6,090 nt of DNA, from positions 1-6,090 of the forward strand of contig JAAXUL010000376.1 of NCBI GenBank assembly GCA_013336035.1, written 5' to 3'. The stretch comes from Chloroflexales bacterium (GTDB lineage Bacteria; Chloroflexota; Chloroflexia; Chloroflexales; Chloroflexaceae). Positions 6,073 through 6,090 of the stretch are shown here, in pieces (within the stretch, counting starts at the first letter, position 1; every line of letters begins with the position of its first letter). Made by a program: the position numbers and the translations under genes. The notes under the pieces were generated by a model that saw only the letters and a list, made by a program, of their open reading frames with translations, was not told the origin of the DNA and searched no databases.

Positions 6073-6090
6073 CTATCACGGCTTCTGGCC
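6062..6090 (+). repeat. 29-base inverted segment of ndh at the window end
   Basis: Read on the plus strand, these bases encode D-Q-N-N-Y-H-G-F-W-P, which is what an NDH-2 should have directly before LLYQVATA, yet ndh lies on the minus strand. The segment is bounded by inverted repeats ccagaa (6064-6069) and ttctgg (6083-6088). Reversing all 29 bases removes both in-frame stops (6073-6078) and joins P-L-L-Y-Q-V-A-T-A in frame. It may be a real micro-inversion or a fold-back or assembly artefact at a contig edge. Confidence 0.5.

Overview
The window comes from a GC-rich bacterium. All five genes I can support lie on the minus strand, so transcription runs from high to low coordinates. The gene styles suggest a Chloroflexota-like filamentous or photoheterotrophic lineage: a secreted protein of tandem Gmad2-type domains, a type II NADH dehydrogenase, PAS-rich signalling proteins and a stand-alone CarH-like cobalamin domain. 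This assignment is an inference from style, and no marker gene is present to fix it.

Layout in order of transcription: (1) 6072-4840, type II NADH dehydrogenase (NDH-2) without its N-terminal FAD-binding segment. The last 29 bases of the window are flipped relative to what this gene needs, which puts two stop codons in frame. (2) 4839-4482, a 358-bp intergenic stretch with a perfect 17-bp hairpin after the ndh stop, then a less GC-rich zone with a possible -10 box. (3) 4481-3168, a PAS-receiver-HPt protein with no histidine kinase core. (4) 3141 (or 3168)-2029, a cobalamin-binding sensor with the CarH Wx9EH and ExHxxG motifs but no DNA-binding domain. (5) 1990-1001, a PAS-GGDEF diguanylate cyclase with intact catalytic and inhibitory sites. 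(6) 873-1, the start of a secreted protein made of 105-residue Ig-like repeats, with its own ribosome binding site. It runs off the left edge.

Genes 3 to 5 are packed tightly (touching or nearly so, then 38 bp apart) and look like one operon. It would hold a phosphotransfer node, a B12-based (possibly light- or redox-responsive) sensor and a c-di-GMP synthase. No kinase is encoded beside them, so the phosphoryl donor would have to act in trans. I think this trio is the most plausible candidate in the window for an undescribed signalling system. The ndh gene upstream and the Gmad2 gene downstream are probably separate transcription units. I saw no tRNA, rRNA, CRISPR array or transposase.
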